Shown in pieces: positions 29,982 to 40,655 of a stretch of DNA of 64,000 nt. The stretch's first letter is position 1, and each line of letters begins with the position of its first letter. A program made the position numbers and the translations under genes. This stretch comes from Nothopassalora personata. Lineage: Eukaryota > Ascomycota > Dothideomycetes > Mycosphaerellales > Mycosphaerellaceae. The notes below the pieces were generated by a model. It did no database searches, was not told the origin of the DNA, and was given only the letters and a program-made list of their open reading frames with translations. The DNA is taken from NCBI GenBank assembly GCA_033816765.1, contig CM066287.1, forward strand, positions 5,952,001 to 6,016,000. The letters are read 5' to 3'.

Positions 29982-32759
29982 ATGGAGCGAGGCGTCTCCC
30001 CGACCCCGAGCGCTGGATCTCAGGACTTCAGCAGTCGGGCGCGGCAAAGGCCTGCATATCGCCTCTTTCCGATTGTCGAGCCGACTCATCGAGGAACTCC
30101 AGCGACGCTGCATTTCAACCAGCGCGCCTCCATCTCGAAAGCCGCCGCTTCCTCCCGTCGACGATCTTCATCTTCCGAGGATGTCGCAAAAGAGCTGACT
30201 CCCAAGGCGCACGCGGCTGTACCGCCGAGCACGACCACAGACGCCAGAAACGCCAGTCTTCCCGAGATGCGGCCTCGAGTGACTGTCAATGAGCTGGACA
30301 ACAATGGCATTGAGGCCAGGCAAGTCCCTCGGCCTCACACCGCATCGGACCGTGCACCGGAGGATGAAAATGGTTCATGTATCGATACGGAGTCATCGCC
30401 AAGAGAACTTAGACAAGGCAGTGCCAGTCAGCCACGGGGCCTTGCAAAGCGAGACGGCAGCTTAGGGCCGAGGTCGAATTCCAAGCCACTTACGCCGGTG
30501 TTGGAACTGTACTCCAAAGGCGGTCGTTTGCGGACAAGAGAAAGACCAAATCTGCGTATTGCTATCAACAAGGATCAGTCTGACCACAAGCCGCTACCGC
30601 TACCTCCAAAATCACCAGAGTATCCCCGGAATTATTCTGAGATCGACGCGCCAGGTCCCGTACCTGTGTCGTCACGCCGTCCGGTTACTCCGGTGCAAGT
30701 GGCAGAGCAGCAATCAATTACGTTTGCCAGCGGAGACGGGAAACTCTCCCGGCCTGCTGCTCCTCGCGGACGAGTTTTCGCGAAAAGAGCGCCATCGACA
30801 GTACATAACCTCGTGTCCAACGACTTGACCAATAAGCCTTTACCACCGATTGGCGATTTCAGTTCAGCGCCCTCCGACTTGTCGGAGCGTACTACGGAAA
30901 CCGTGAATGCACCACCACGTGTGACATTGCGAAGTCGGCTCTTGCCCAAATCAAAGAAGACACAAAGCATTGCTGCACGACCATGGACGCCGGAAGGCCG
31001 ATCAACAGGAGCCAGTAAAGACTGGAGCGACCTTGTCAGTTCGGCGCCTTTAATGAATAGACGTTCGGTGACGCCAGATCCATCAGGCGGGAGCCCAGAC
31101 GACGGAGGCACGCTGTCAGTCAAGGACATTTTTTTGAATGCTACGAGACCTGGTTCTTCTCAAAGCGCTCGCGAAGAGGATATGGCTGCACCGCCAGCGA
31201 TAGCCCTAAGGCCGGCGCCAGAGTCCACGGTACCGCAATCGTTGTCACGATCTGCTGGTGCAGCTCTAGCCGCCGCGAGGGCTAATGTCGCTGCGCTGCG
31301 CAACGCAGACTCTTTGTCTGGCAGTCCCGAACATGTCAGGACTCCCGCGTCAGTCCTTGGCACGTTCAGCCGTTCGACTTCAGATCTACTCTGCCGACGC
31401 CCATCTAGTCCCGGACCAGGCGAACCAATAACGACATTGAAAGAACAAAGTGAACAGTACGAGACACTGCACGCGCGATATGCCAGCCTCCGCGCCGACC
31501 GGCAAAAGCTCTCGAGTAGCATCATTGAATCTTTGAAAAACCAGAAAACAGGTCCAGAGTACGTGAACAAACTGCTCGACGATCAGCTCACCCTAGCCGC
31601 GATTAGCTCATCCATGGACGTCTGCTTCGCTAGATTGAAGAGCCTCGATTGCCGACGAGAGGATGCAATAGCTGCTTTGGTCGCAAAAGCTAGCCAGCTT
31701 GGGATATCACCGACGGACAACATCGCGGCCATGTCCGTCTCGCGAAAGACGTCAGTGACGACTGAGTCAAGTCGATATGCACCCACTGGAAGGTCGACGC
31801 CGGACTATGGAGAAGGCTATAGTTTCAGCCGCTTCACGCAGCCGAGCCTACGAACACTGTCTTATGGAAGCGAGGGCGACAGCATAGAATGCCGCAAATC
31901 TTCCTTGTCTCGCCAGTCGTCGACGGGAACTGAAGGCAATCTCTACATGGACAATACAGAACGACAGGCGCCAGAGACTATCCTCGAAGCAGTGGAAAGC
32001 CCCGAGCCGGCGCGTACCACTCACGAGCCGGAGACTGTGCACAACCCATATGAGTGGAAGAGCTCGCACCCCTCGCGGCCATCAGAGACGAAGCATGATC
32101 CTGCATGGGCATTGGATGCTGTCTTTGAATATGGAACTGTCGATAGCGCTGAACGTCTTGGCACCTCTGACTCCGATGGATCGCTAGATGACTTGCTGGA
32201 AGGACGTCCACGCGAGCCCCGAGGCCAAGGCGCGAAAGCGGCCAAGGTTCTCGGCTTGTTAGAGCGGCCATTAGATGATAAGGGCATTTTGACGCACAAG
32301 ATTCCAGGCCTTTTCAATAGTCCGCTGGCAACAGACGCAGGAGCCGAACCAGACCGGGAGGACCAATTTTACCATGTCGAAAAGCACAGCACTTCTCTTC
32401 TCTCTGTGCAGTCCAACGACATTGAAGACCCGGTTTCGCCAGATACAGGCGATTTGGACCTCCAACTGCAATCGTTTCCCAGGCCACAGCGGCTTTCCTC
32501 TCTGCCGTTGCCGAGCAAACGAGACACGGGAGGCTCCATGCTCACCAATGGTTCGTCTGCTGAGTCGTCGAACGGCGAGCAAGATACCTCGCCGCCTCTA
32601 AGATCTGGTCGTGGCACCACGAAGACTGACATCATCTCAAACGGCGCCGCAAGGAAACGCGATCCTTCGGCACATACAATCCAGGTCTATATGGATAATG
32701 ACGATATACTAGAATACTTTGAGGGAGCTTACAGGTCACGGCTACCCACACACTCTTAA
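29982..32759 (+). CDS. Low-complexity protein with central coiled coil, function unknown
   Basis: The protein has 925 residues in one exon, taken from the first in-frame ATG at 29982 (MERGVSPTPSAGSQDF). The open frame extends upstream to 29823 without ATG. Most of it is Ser/Pro/Arg-rich and probably disordered, with repeated proline motifs (PLPLPPKSPEYP, KPLPPIGDF) that could bind SH3 domains. Around residues 480-590 is a helical, charged part (KEQSEQYETLHARYASLRADRQKLSSSIIESL, then LDDQLTLAAISSSMDVCFARLKSLDCRREDAIAAL), the best candidate for a folded or coiled-coil domain. The C-terminus is short and distinct (IQVYMDNDDILEYFEGAYRSRLPTHS), looking like a conserved peptide. I do not recognise the family. 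SH3-binding and a cell-polarity role are only suggestions. Confidence 0.75.
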   Translation: MERGVSPTPSAGSQDFSSRARQRPAYRLFPIVEPTHRGTPATLHFNQRASISKAAASSRRRSSSSEDVAKELTPKAHAAVPPSTTTDARNASLPEMRPRVTVNELDNNGIEARQVPRPHTASDRAPEDENGSCIDTESSPRELRQGSASQPRGLAKRDGSLGPRSNSKPLTPVLELYSKGGRLRTRERPNLRIAINKDQSDHKPLPLPPKSPEYPRNYSEIDAPGPVPVSSRRPVTPVQVAEQQSITFASGDGKLSRPAAPRGRVFAKRAPSTVHNLVSNDLTNKPLPPIGDFSSAPSDLSERTTETVNAPPRVTLRSRLLPKSKKTQSIAARPWTPEGRSTGASKDWSDLVSSAPLMNRRSVTPDPSGGSPDDGGTLSVKDIFLNATRPGSSQSAREEDMAAPPAIALRPAPESTVPQSLSRSAGAALAAARANVAALRNADSLSGSPEHVRTPASVLGTFSRSTSDLLCRRPSSPGPGEPITTLKEQSEQYETLHARYASLRADRQKLSSSIIESLKNQKTGPEYVNKLLDDQLTLAAISSSMDVCFARLKSLDCRREDAIAALVAKASQLGISPTDNIAAMSVSRKTSVTTESSRYAPTGRSTPDYGEGYSFSRFTQPSLRTLSYGSEGDSIECRKSSLSRQSSTGTEGNLYMDNTERQAPETILEAVESPEPARTTHEPETVHNPYEWKSSHPSRPSETKHDPAWALDAVFEYGTVDSAERLGTSDSDGSLDDLLEGRPREPRGQGAKAAKVLGLLERPLDDKGILTHKIPGLFNSPLATDAGAEPDREDQFYHVEKHSTSLLSVQSNDIEDPVSPDTGDLDLQLQSFPRPQRLSSLPLPSKRDTGGSMLTNGSSAESSNGEQDTSPPLRSGRGTTKTDIISNGAARKRDPSAHTIQVYMDNDDILEYFEGAYRSRLPTHS

Positions 32760-33579
32760 AGAGGATCAACATGTCACTATCATCTCCTTTTGTGATTGAT
32801 ACCCGCCGATGCACGGCACCTTACAATGTTATGACTATCCCGGGATAGAAGAGGGCCAAGATGGACTGCGACAAAATTTTATGACATGTAATGATGGAAA
32901 CTGGAACAATGGGTTGCTACTTCCGTCGACCCTATCAGGTAGCAGGCTTGCAATGATCTAAGACTGCATTCCACACTATCCAATGTGATATCAGCCAAGC
33001 ATGGGCGAGCACTAACATGTTTTGCCTCCACGGCGTCATTCCCCGCAAGAGGCAACTCACGTTCGACTACCACATACACCGTCATAGGTTTTCTCTCTCG
33101 GCACTTGCAATTCATCGCTCGCTAAAAGTCCTCAGCAAAGCTCACTTGACACAGGATACAGTCCGATTTGACACCTCCTATACTGGATGTTTACTAACAA
33201 AGTTTTTACCACAGCGTCACTGCTTCCAGCCGGGCATCAATTTTGTCCATCCAGGATACAACGGTAATTGACTGAGCTTATCTGCTGGTCTCCGAGGGGA
33301 GTACCGTTGTCCTCTTCCTCAGGGAGTGGATCTCAGTCCGATCTCATGCGAACAACACTACAGGATAGCCATGTGCTTGATCTGCGACCAGGCCGGCTTT
33401 ACACGCGGATAAGAATACCAGAGTCTATCTGCGGGTGGGCTGCTTCCTCATAGCTGTAGCTATGGAATCCTCCATTTCCTACTATCTTCTCGCTGCTACG
33501 ACCTCCAGCCCAGTTCGTTGTCATACAATTGGTCGTGAAACATCCTGCTGTAGACCACTATTTGCGAGCCGACTTCAAG
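32760..33579. other. Intergenic, upstream of the monooxygenase relic
   Basis: About 820 bases without a supportable gene. Short frames occur, none with motifs. The right end would have been the promoter of the Baeyer-Villiger monooxygenase. Confidence 0.45.
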
Positions 33580-35300
33580 ATGACCGCTATACCTAGCCTT
33601 CCCCAGAACATTGTGGACCTCAATGGACATAATGAAGATGCAGCTTCACGGCATTTATTGAAGTCAAATGAGAGCGCAATGCACGTTGAACACGCCACTC
33701 GAACACCTGACGTCAAAACAAATGGCCACACGAATGGCTCACCAGCAGAGATACCATGGTTACTTCACGATGCGCCTATAGAGAATCAACGACCAATCAA
33801 GGTCATTGTCATCGGAGCAGGGTACTCGGGAATCTACTGCGGCATTCGTATACCAGAGCGGATACGGAACTGCGAGCTTGTCATTTACGAGAAGAACGAC
33901 GGGATTGGAGGGCACAGTGAGTAGAATGAGAGCTTCCGGGCAACTTCATCCCCGTGCACGACATCTGCGGACCTGCATCCTTCTACTCTTAGTGGTACGA
34001 GAATAGATGCCCAGGAGCTGCTTGTAATATACCCAGTCAGTCAATCAACCGCGAGGACAGAAGGCACTCTCTCTGTCTAAGACCTGCGCCGCGGCTTCCC
34101 CAGCTCGGCAGTAGTTGCTAGGACACTGCCATGCGGTGTTCGAGTGTGGCTGACGCCCTTCTCTACAGGTCACGCCTACCAATTCTCGTTCAACCCAAAA
34201 GTCGACTGGTCCGCGTTATATGCACCAAGCTGGGAGATCAGAGACTACCTGCAAGACACAGCGAGAAAGTATGGTGCAGATCGATTCATGGGCAAGGATC
34301 TATGGACAAGCTCGGCATGGGCGAGCAACTCCAATTCAAGCCTGAACAAATCGAACACTTCAAGAAAGACCCGGAAGCATGGATGAATTTCCGCACGCTC
34401 GTCGAGGCAGATGCCAACAACATCCACGCCTTCACCCTCAAAGACTCCGTCATGTCCCGAGCCGCGATGAAAGACTTCGCCATCGGCATGAGAACGCGCT
34501 TGGCCAAGAAACCACACATCTATGACATGCTTAAACCCAACTTCGCCCCAGGCTGCCGACGTTTGACTCCAGGTCCAGGCTTCCTCGAAGCCCTCGTAGC
34601 AGACAACGTCACCTTTACCCGCGATACGATCTCCCGGATCGACAGCACCGGCATCATCACCGAAGACGGCACGCACCACCCCATCGACGCCCTCGTCTGC
34701 GCCACAGGCTTCCACGCCAGCGCCGCTCCACCCTTCCAAGTGACTGGCCTCGGCGGCCATACTCTAAAAGAACACTGGGCCGACAGACCCTACAACTACC
34801 TCTCCCCTCACCACCGACCAATTCCCCAACCACTTCTTCATGCTCGGCCCCAACGCCGCCATCGCCGAAGGCTCCCTGACCATGATGATAGAAAGCACAG
34901 GGACGTACATTCTCCGAGCCATCCGCAAGATCCAACGCGATAATATCAAGTCCATGAGGATCAAACCCCGTCTCGTGAGAGACTTTACGCGGTACTGCGA
35001 CGCGTACGTACTTTGCAGGGACGGTGTTCATGGACGAGTGCAATTCTCGGTACAGGAAGAAGAATGGGCAGGGGGTGCCTTCTGATAAGGTTACGGGTCT
35101 GTGGCCGGGCAGTACGCTCCATTGCATTGAGGCGATGAGGAGCCCGCGGTGGGAGGGTTACGAGTACGAGTTCCTTCCGGAGGAGAATGGGAGTGAGGTG
35201 AATTTGATGGGTTGGGTTGGCTGGGTACGTGCGAGGCCTGATGGGTTTCGGAGATGTACACTGACGCGGGTGCAGGTAATGGTTGGGCTGTGAATCAGTT
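33580..35300 (+). pseudogene. Baeyer-Villiger-type flavin monooxygenase pseudogene with internal deletion
   Basis: The first part is well preserved: from the ATG at 33580 it reads to IKVIVIGAGYSGIYCG (FAD-binding GxGxxG) and YEKNDGIGGH. A GTGAGT...TTAG intron follows, then WYENRCPGAACNIPS. A second intron joins exactly to SHAYQFSFNPKVDWSALYAPSWEIRDYL. After KYGADRFMGKD the normal middle is absent, including the second (NADPH) Rossmann motif and the BVMO fingerprint. The sequence resumes in another frame at MDKLGMGEQLQF and continues through PGCRRLTPGPGFLEAL and ALVCATGFHAS. A third frame carries FPNHFFMLGPNAAIAEGSLTMMIE, and a further shift leads to FMDECNSRYRKKNGQGVP and WPGSTLHCIEAMRSPRWEGYEYEF. 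GNGWAVNQ near 35280 is again out of frame. At least three frame breaks plus the deletion make a functional enzyme impossible. The end coordinate is approximate. Confidence 0.85.
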
Positions 35301-35492
35301 GGGGGAGGGAGCCTACGAGGGAGCAGTTGGCGTTTTTATCTTTTGCCCAAGTTTCAGGAGAGGGAGATTGGGGTTCCTGTTTTGGCCGAGGCCGGAGGAT
35401 AATGAACAGTATCAGGCTAGCCGGCGGTCGTATTGATTGATCGTGGTGTGTATGTAGCAGACTGAACGCCTAGGAGTTTGATGTGACCGTTG

Positions 35493-35519
<27 letters not shown>
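35493..35519. repeat. (AT)n microsatellite
   Basis: An uninterrupted run of alternating A and T of 27 bases lies in the 3' flank between the monooxygenase relic and the next minus-strand gene. A short (AC)n run follows near 35677-35690. Confidence 0.95.
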
Positions 35520-35523
<4 letters not shown>

Positions 35524-35693
35524 CTGAGACCATTGGCGTCGTCCCTTCGCACAAACGTGCACTGCTGTACATTCGACCGTAATCTTTTTGAATGAGACTG
35601 CCGTCCCTCGACTTCAAGCCATCACGATAGCCAACGGAGAAAAGAAAGGTAATGCCGGATAGGCATCCTCTAGCACATACACACACACACTCT

Positions 35694-37218
35694 CTATAGC
35701 TTCTTCAAGAAATCGACAACACTCGCTCTCCACTTCACCTTCTTCTCCCGTTGAATGATCTTCACCGCATCTGCGATCATATGATCATTCTGTGGCCCTC
35801 CGAACACCTTGGTCTCGGAAGGTCGTCTCGGTTGCTCGGGCGCCATTGGCCCGGCGAATTGCGCAAGCATACTGCTCTCCAACAGGGCACTTTGCGAACG
35901 CTGTGTCTTCTGTTCCCTGTGTGAGAAGACGTGAAGATTGAGGGCGTGTCTTACTTCATCTCCGGTCTCCGACGGCTGCGACCAATCCGGTCTGTCGTTC
36001 ACAGACAGCTTAGGACGCTGCAGGACTGGTGGCGTGTCGACTTCTGGGATCGTGGTGTTGAGGACAACTTCCTGCTCCAAGAAGCGAGACATGCGGGCCT
36101 CAGTGTGGTAGGTCGAAGACATTGATCGATCCTGCTGTGATCTGGGCACAGGATCAATGACAGTTCTGCGCTTGGCTGCGTCTCCAGGTCGGTATCGGGC
36201 TCTGCCTCGATCGCTGCTCTCTACTTCTTCGCTATGAGCACTTGAGCGACGTCGCAGAGGCGTAGACTGTAGACCTGATAGCGGTTGCAGGTCTGGCAAA
36301 GATGCCATTTCGTGCAAGGGCTGCAGTTCAGGCAGATCCAGTGTGACCAGAGAGTGGAAATCCGGAGCATGGCTACCGTTGGCGGCTGGATTCATGCAGT
36401 CGTGCTTTTGAGATTTGGCCGAATTGCGTTTCGAATCGTGCCTTTCCGAGGGAGACGTGTCGTTGAAATCCTGTGGCTCGATCGCAGCCAGTGCAGCGGC
36501 TAGATCGAATTGCTCTTCAGATAATCTAGCATGGGCGACTTCTTCCTCCAGCATGGTCGGCTCTTCTGTCAGGACTGGTGCATGACGCAGCGACGTGCTG
36601 CGTAGTACTCCCTTCTGTGTGCGAGTCGTTACTGGTGCTTTTGGGACATACTCAGAGTCCCCAAGGCCAGAGTTCATCGAAGCTTGAGGCTGCCTCTGAG
36701 GCACGCGGGTATTTTGCTCCATCGCAAACGGCTCTGCAATGATTGGGAGAGGCTCGGAGATATGCTTCTGCGTTCGTGAAGGCGGTGTCATCTCGTCGTG
36801 TGTCGTCGTTGTCGTTGCCGCAAACGATCTCGCAGCACTACGAGGCCTATATTGCCCATTCCTGAATGACTCTCGCTTCTCCCTGCTCCTGCGCAACGCA
36901 TCCTGTTCTCTCTTATGCACATTGAGCTTGCTGCATAGAAGTGCGGCGTCCAGAGGCGATGGCTGGATAGGACCCTTCGATCGTCCAATGTACTGAGTGG
37001 AGTTGTGGTTGTCGTGTGCCGTCCAGTCAGGCAAGTTCTGGAAGGCGGTGTTCAATCAGCATATATACTCGCAAGGCCGTAAGCAACCAGAGAGACGTCG
37101 CATAACTTACCCTGGGCGGCATCGGATCAACACGACGGGCTGCCACGTCGACGACTGCCATGTCCTCGTGTCGAAACACTTCTCCCAGTGTGTTCGGTAG
37201 TCGTTCTACGTCCAGCAT
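35694..37218 (-). CDS. Disordered protein of unknown function (two exons)
   Basis: The ATG at 37218 gives MLDVERLPNTLGEVFRHEDMAVVDVAARRVDPMPPR. Exon 1 ends at 37111 (GTAAGT donor), exon 2 starts at 37037 (TTCCAG acceptor), and the phase 0 join reads MPPRNLPDWTAHDNHNSTQYIGRSKGPIQPSPLDAALLCSKL. Total is about 485 residues. The N-terminal 100 residues look most conserved in character: a short helix, then basic LNVHKREQDALRRSREKRESFRNGQYRPR. The rest is Ser/Pro/Glu-rich with the repeated motif LDLPELQPLHEMASLPDLQPLSGLQS, probably disordered. The C-terminal helix (MIADAVKIIQREKKVKWRASVVDFLKKL) is amphipathic and basic. No catalytic motif is recognised. The exon structure and the helix at each end argue that it is a real gene. 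Confidence 0.72.
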
Positions 37219-38708
37219 TTGGGCTTGCAAGCACAAACCGACTGCGAGACCAGTCCTTCACCAACCGGGGTCTCTGTCCTTCACCAACCGGGGTCTCTGT
37301 CCTCCCTTTGAATTGCCAGACAGTGTTCCCTACTCGGCGAACGGTGTGTCGGGTTTGACTCTCCTGCAATCGCAATCTACACAAACAAACGTCGATGCCA
37401 CAGTCTGGCGCAACAGGCGCGCCCAGTCCTTTAACCAACGCCAAATCACCCCGACTCTGCGCTCTGAGTGACCTCCTCGCACCAGCGTTCCTCTTCCACG
37501 CACTGTTGGCGCGTTTTCATCAACAGTAGCGGGCACAATCTTGGTGTAGCTTCTGCCAGTAGGTTCAGAAGCTTAAAGCCAAAGCCATATTGGGCCTCGT
37601 GCGAGCGCCTCTTGCTGTGAGCCCCTAGCAGCACCGCCATTTTTTTCGGTGAAATGAAACCTGCTAGCAACGACTGTGGTTGATGCCTGATTGAGAGTCG
37701 CCCGTGAGGTGCATTGCTCTTATCTGATCCTGAGCCGAGGGACCTCTATACTACTGCCCGAATGGCGACATGTACTGGATGTGTTGACAGGCATTGGATG
37801 GTCGTGTAATGTCCTTTAACGAAACTCTGCACCCGCTTGGTACCGAGATGTCTGACACCATTGCTGCACGGAGGCGCCACAGGGTGGACAACAGCAAGCA
37901 GCGTGACGGAGGGGCTGCCAATACGAACGAGCCAACAATTCCCCGCGCCATGGACAAACACCGTCGACCGCGCCGCCTCAGGAACAATTCGTGGACAAAG
38001 CGACAAGGTCACATGCACACCGTCCTACCCAAGCTACCGTGTCTTCTCCCCGTGGTTGGCGATATCGAGATGCCCATTTGGGAGCCGGAGTGCCGATCTG
38101 GCTGCTATTGAGACCACAAACGCTGCTTGTGAAAGCGAAGTTGAGACATCTCTGCATTGGTGTCGAGGCGTTGAGATGGCCCACATATCCTGATGTCCAT
38201 CATCATGGCGTTCCATGGATGGTGGAAACATTGTCTTGATCAGAAGTGACGACATCTGAGACGTGAAGGTGAGGTCGTTTCCTAGGTTGCACTCCGAACA
38301 ACACCCGACAATGCATGGCATGGCTCTTGGACGAAAGGGTGGCCGCCTACTAGACACTACTATTCAAGAGATCAACTGATGCGTCTTGTATGTCGATTCG
38401 TCGGCTGGGCACGGAACGAGAATGCACAACAAGACCATTTGTGGTCAGACTTCTCCGGCTAACGGCTCTCCGTTAGCCAATGCTCAGTCGTGGCGAAGAT
38501 CATGATGCTTAAGCCTCAGCATTGTCGCTGCAAATGCGAGGCGTGGCTTTTTCCTCGCTCCGATAACGACTGATGTTTGTTATGCTATGGGAGCCTGCTT
38601 CGAGCACAGTATCCTGCAAGATCTGAGCTGCTCACAGCAGCTTGTCAGGGCTCGAACGATCTCAGGAACCTCGCATGCAGTGCCCATGTTACACAGTACT
38701 CCACCGGT
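37219..38708. other. Gene-free stretch of about 1.5 kb
   Basis: Overlapping short frames on both strands, none with domains or splice logic. It contains a 23-bp tandem duplication at 37253-37298, listed separately. Confidence 0.45.
37253..37298. repeat. 23-bp perfect tandem duplication
   Basis: Two identical adjacent copies of a 23-base unit beginning gtccttcaccaaccgg (37253-37275 and 37276-37298). It lies 35 bases upstream of the start codon of the minus-strand gene ending at 35694, so in its 5' leader or core promoter. Confidence 0.95.
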
Positions 38709-39683
38709 CTATCCGGCGACCTGATCAATCGATCCAGGTCCAGGACTCGTCGGCGGCACTTCTCCCTTCTGCGCCTTCAGCTTCTCCTCAAACTTCGCAA
38801 ATTCCTGCATCGCGATCTCCTCCTCCTGATCCATGACCTGCTGCACGCCCTTCACCTCCTCAATATAATGCATTAACATGCTCTCGATTCCATTCTTTAG
38901 CGTGACCGTACTGCTATCGCACGTCCTGCATGCGCCTCTTAGCTTCAAGAGGACCTGTCCGTCGTGAAAGCCTCTGAACTCGATGTCGCCGCCGTCCTCT
39001 TGAATCGCGGGTCGGATTCGTGTGTCCAGAAGCTCTTGAATCATGCCTACGACCTCTTCATCTTCGGAATCCCATGTCGCTTGTGCTTCGCTTGCGGCGC
39101 TACCTTGGCCCTCTTCGCCAGTCTTGTTCTCGACCATGTTGACCAGCGGCTGTCCATTGGTCACAGCCTCGGTGATCAAGCTGAAGACTTCAGGCTTCAC
39201 GTGTGCCCATGGTGTTGAGCTGTCCTTGGTTACAGTGATATAGTCCTTGCCATAAAATACACTGGTCACTCCGTCCACGTTCATCAAATTCGCAGCCAGC
39301 GGTGACGGATGCGGTGGCGCCAACGTCGAGCGCGGTGAAAGATATTCCAGAAATGTGGAAGGAACGCTATCAGGTATTACTTGATGGTTCGGGATGAACT
39401 TCAATGCATCTGCATTGGGTGTGTCCTCGGTCTGGATGAAAATCGTTCGCTTCGCTTGCATTGAAGGCACTGCTTGCCGTGCTGCAGGATGGCTGAGCGG
39501 CTGCAAAAAAGGTCTCTGCCTCCTGCTCGATGCAGAAAGAGGAGATGATCGAGGCGCATCGCTGAAGGATCTGATGGTTGTGCTGCTCGTGGCAAGTCGG
39601 GAAGTTCTGCTTGCTGCGTCGCGGGTCGTTGTCGGTCGTGCGGCGACCTCTACAAGGCATCTCACAATAGGTCTGGTTGACAT
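38709..39683 (-). CDS. NFU1: Mitochondrial iron-sulfur scaffold/carrier protein NFU1
   Basis: NFU1 delivers [4Fe-4S] clusters to mitochondrial targets such as lipoate synthase and complex II. The single exon of 324 residues starts at 39683. The first 80 residues are Arg/Ser-rich and almost lack acids, as expected for a mitochondrial presequence. The Nfu N-terminal domain follows (TIFIQTEDTPNADALKFIPNHQVI to YITVTKDSSTPWAHVKPEVFSLI). The C-terminal NifU domain contains the cluster-binding CxxC in LRGACRTCDSSTVTLKNGIESML near residue 252, preceded by IRPAIQEDGGDIEFRGF. A helical, charged tail (EEIAMQEFAKFEEKLKAQKGE) extends beyond the domain. Nothing appears damaged. An unusual inverted repeat lies 230-340 bases upstream. 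Confidence 0.95.
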   Translation of the reverse strand: MSTRPIVRCLVEVAARPTTTRDAASRTSRLATSSTTIRSFSDAPRSSPLSASSRRQRPFLQPLSHPAARQAVPSMQAKRTIFIQTEDTPNADALKFIPNHQVIPDSVPSTFLEYLSPRSTLAPPHPSPLAANLMNVDGVTSVFYGKDYITVTKDSSTPWAHVKPEVFSLITEAVTNGQPLVNMVENKTGEEGQGSAASEAQATWDSEDEEVVGMIQELLDTRIRPAIQEDGGDIEFRGFHDGQVLLKLRGACRTCDSSTVTLKNGIESMLMHYIEEVKGVQQVMDQEEEIAMQEFAKFEEKLKAQKGEVPPTSPGPGSIDQVAG

Positions 39684-40655
39684 CTCGAGGGTTAGTTGCA
39701 GGAACGTGTTACCGTGTTGTTTTGATCAGTAGGAACATTGAATGTTTCGATAGAGCCAGAAGTGTCGTCAGCTGAGTAATTGCATTCACCACGCACTGAG
39801 ACGGAAGCTCTTTCTCTGTTTGCGGGGCTATCAAGCAGGGTTTAACGGAACTACAATTCACCGCGCTCGAGAACAAATACGAAGCTAGGCCGAAGACAAG
39901 GTCTGAGAACCATGAATAAGTTGATACCAAAACGCCTCTAAAGGGCATGGCAAACCCATCGTGACCCAGTTGGACAGCTACACGCTTGACATGCCCTTTA
40001 GAGGCGTTTTGGTATCAACTTATTGATCGACGCAGTGGACTCGACCTAGCAAGAGCCGCCGCCTGCGCCGAGCACCATCCGCCAGGATCTATATCGATCA
40101 CACATGGCGGAGCTCAGGAGCATCATATTCCCACCTAAGCCATTTCAGCAGATTCTGCATGCGACCAACTCCAAACTAGCTAATGATGAACCAGCGATTC
40201 ACCACAGGATGCTCTCGGGTATCTTCGGGAGGCCCCAAGATGAGTTCCACAATAATATGGGTAAAGATAATGTTGGCTTAGATGGAGAGTTCTAGAGCAT
40301 CACTGGCACGTAACGCAGGACGAGGGGAATGGTAGCACTGCACTTTCGCTGGTGCTACAATTATGAGACATAGTTGTATGGCTAGGGCGGTAGTAGCCCA
40401 CGGCAGGGCTGCGCGCCATGTATCGTCTCCTACGTCAAGTCCCTCAACACGCTATCGAATCATCCACAGCGGCAGTCAAATCTGTCACTACAGTCGCCCT
40501 TACAAGTATGAAGCAGCGGAACGGTCATAAAGTCATCATTGTTGCGAAGCTCTATTCCTTTTATCATATCATGTCGCTCGACCGCCTCTACAGCAGGAGC
40601 CTCAAATCGCTCAAACCCAAACGCCGTTTTCATGCAACTGTCAACCCGTCATGAT
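39684..40655. other. Intergenic, NFU1 promoter side to MIOX 3' end
   Basis: About 970 bases. Apart from the inverted repeat at 39915-40024 no supported feature is visible. A 63-codon plus-strand frame at 40104 has no motif. Confidence 0.5.
39915..40024. repeat. Perfect 35-bp inverted repeat with 40-base spacer
   Basis: The arm at 39915-39949 (begins aataagttgatacc) is the exact reverse complement of 39990-40024. The spacer is 39950-39989. Transcribed RNA would form a perfect 35-pair hairpin. No 2-9 bp direct repeat flanks the arms, so a classic transposon insertion is not shown. It lies upstream of NFU1. Confidence 0.95.

Noticed and set aside
39915..40024. Inverted repeat as a transposon (MITE) with target-site duplication
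   Set aside because: No direct repeat flanks the arms, so only a hairpin-forming inverted repeat is claimed.
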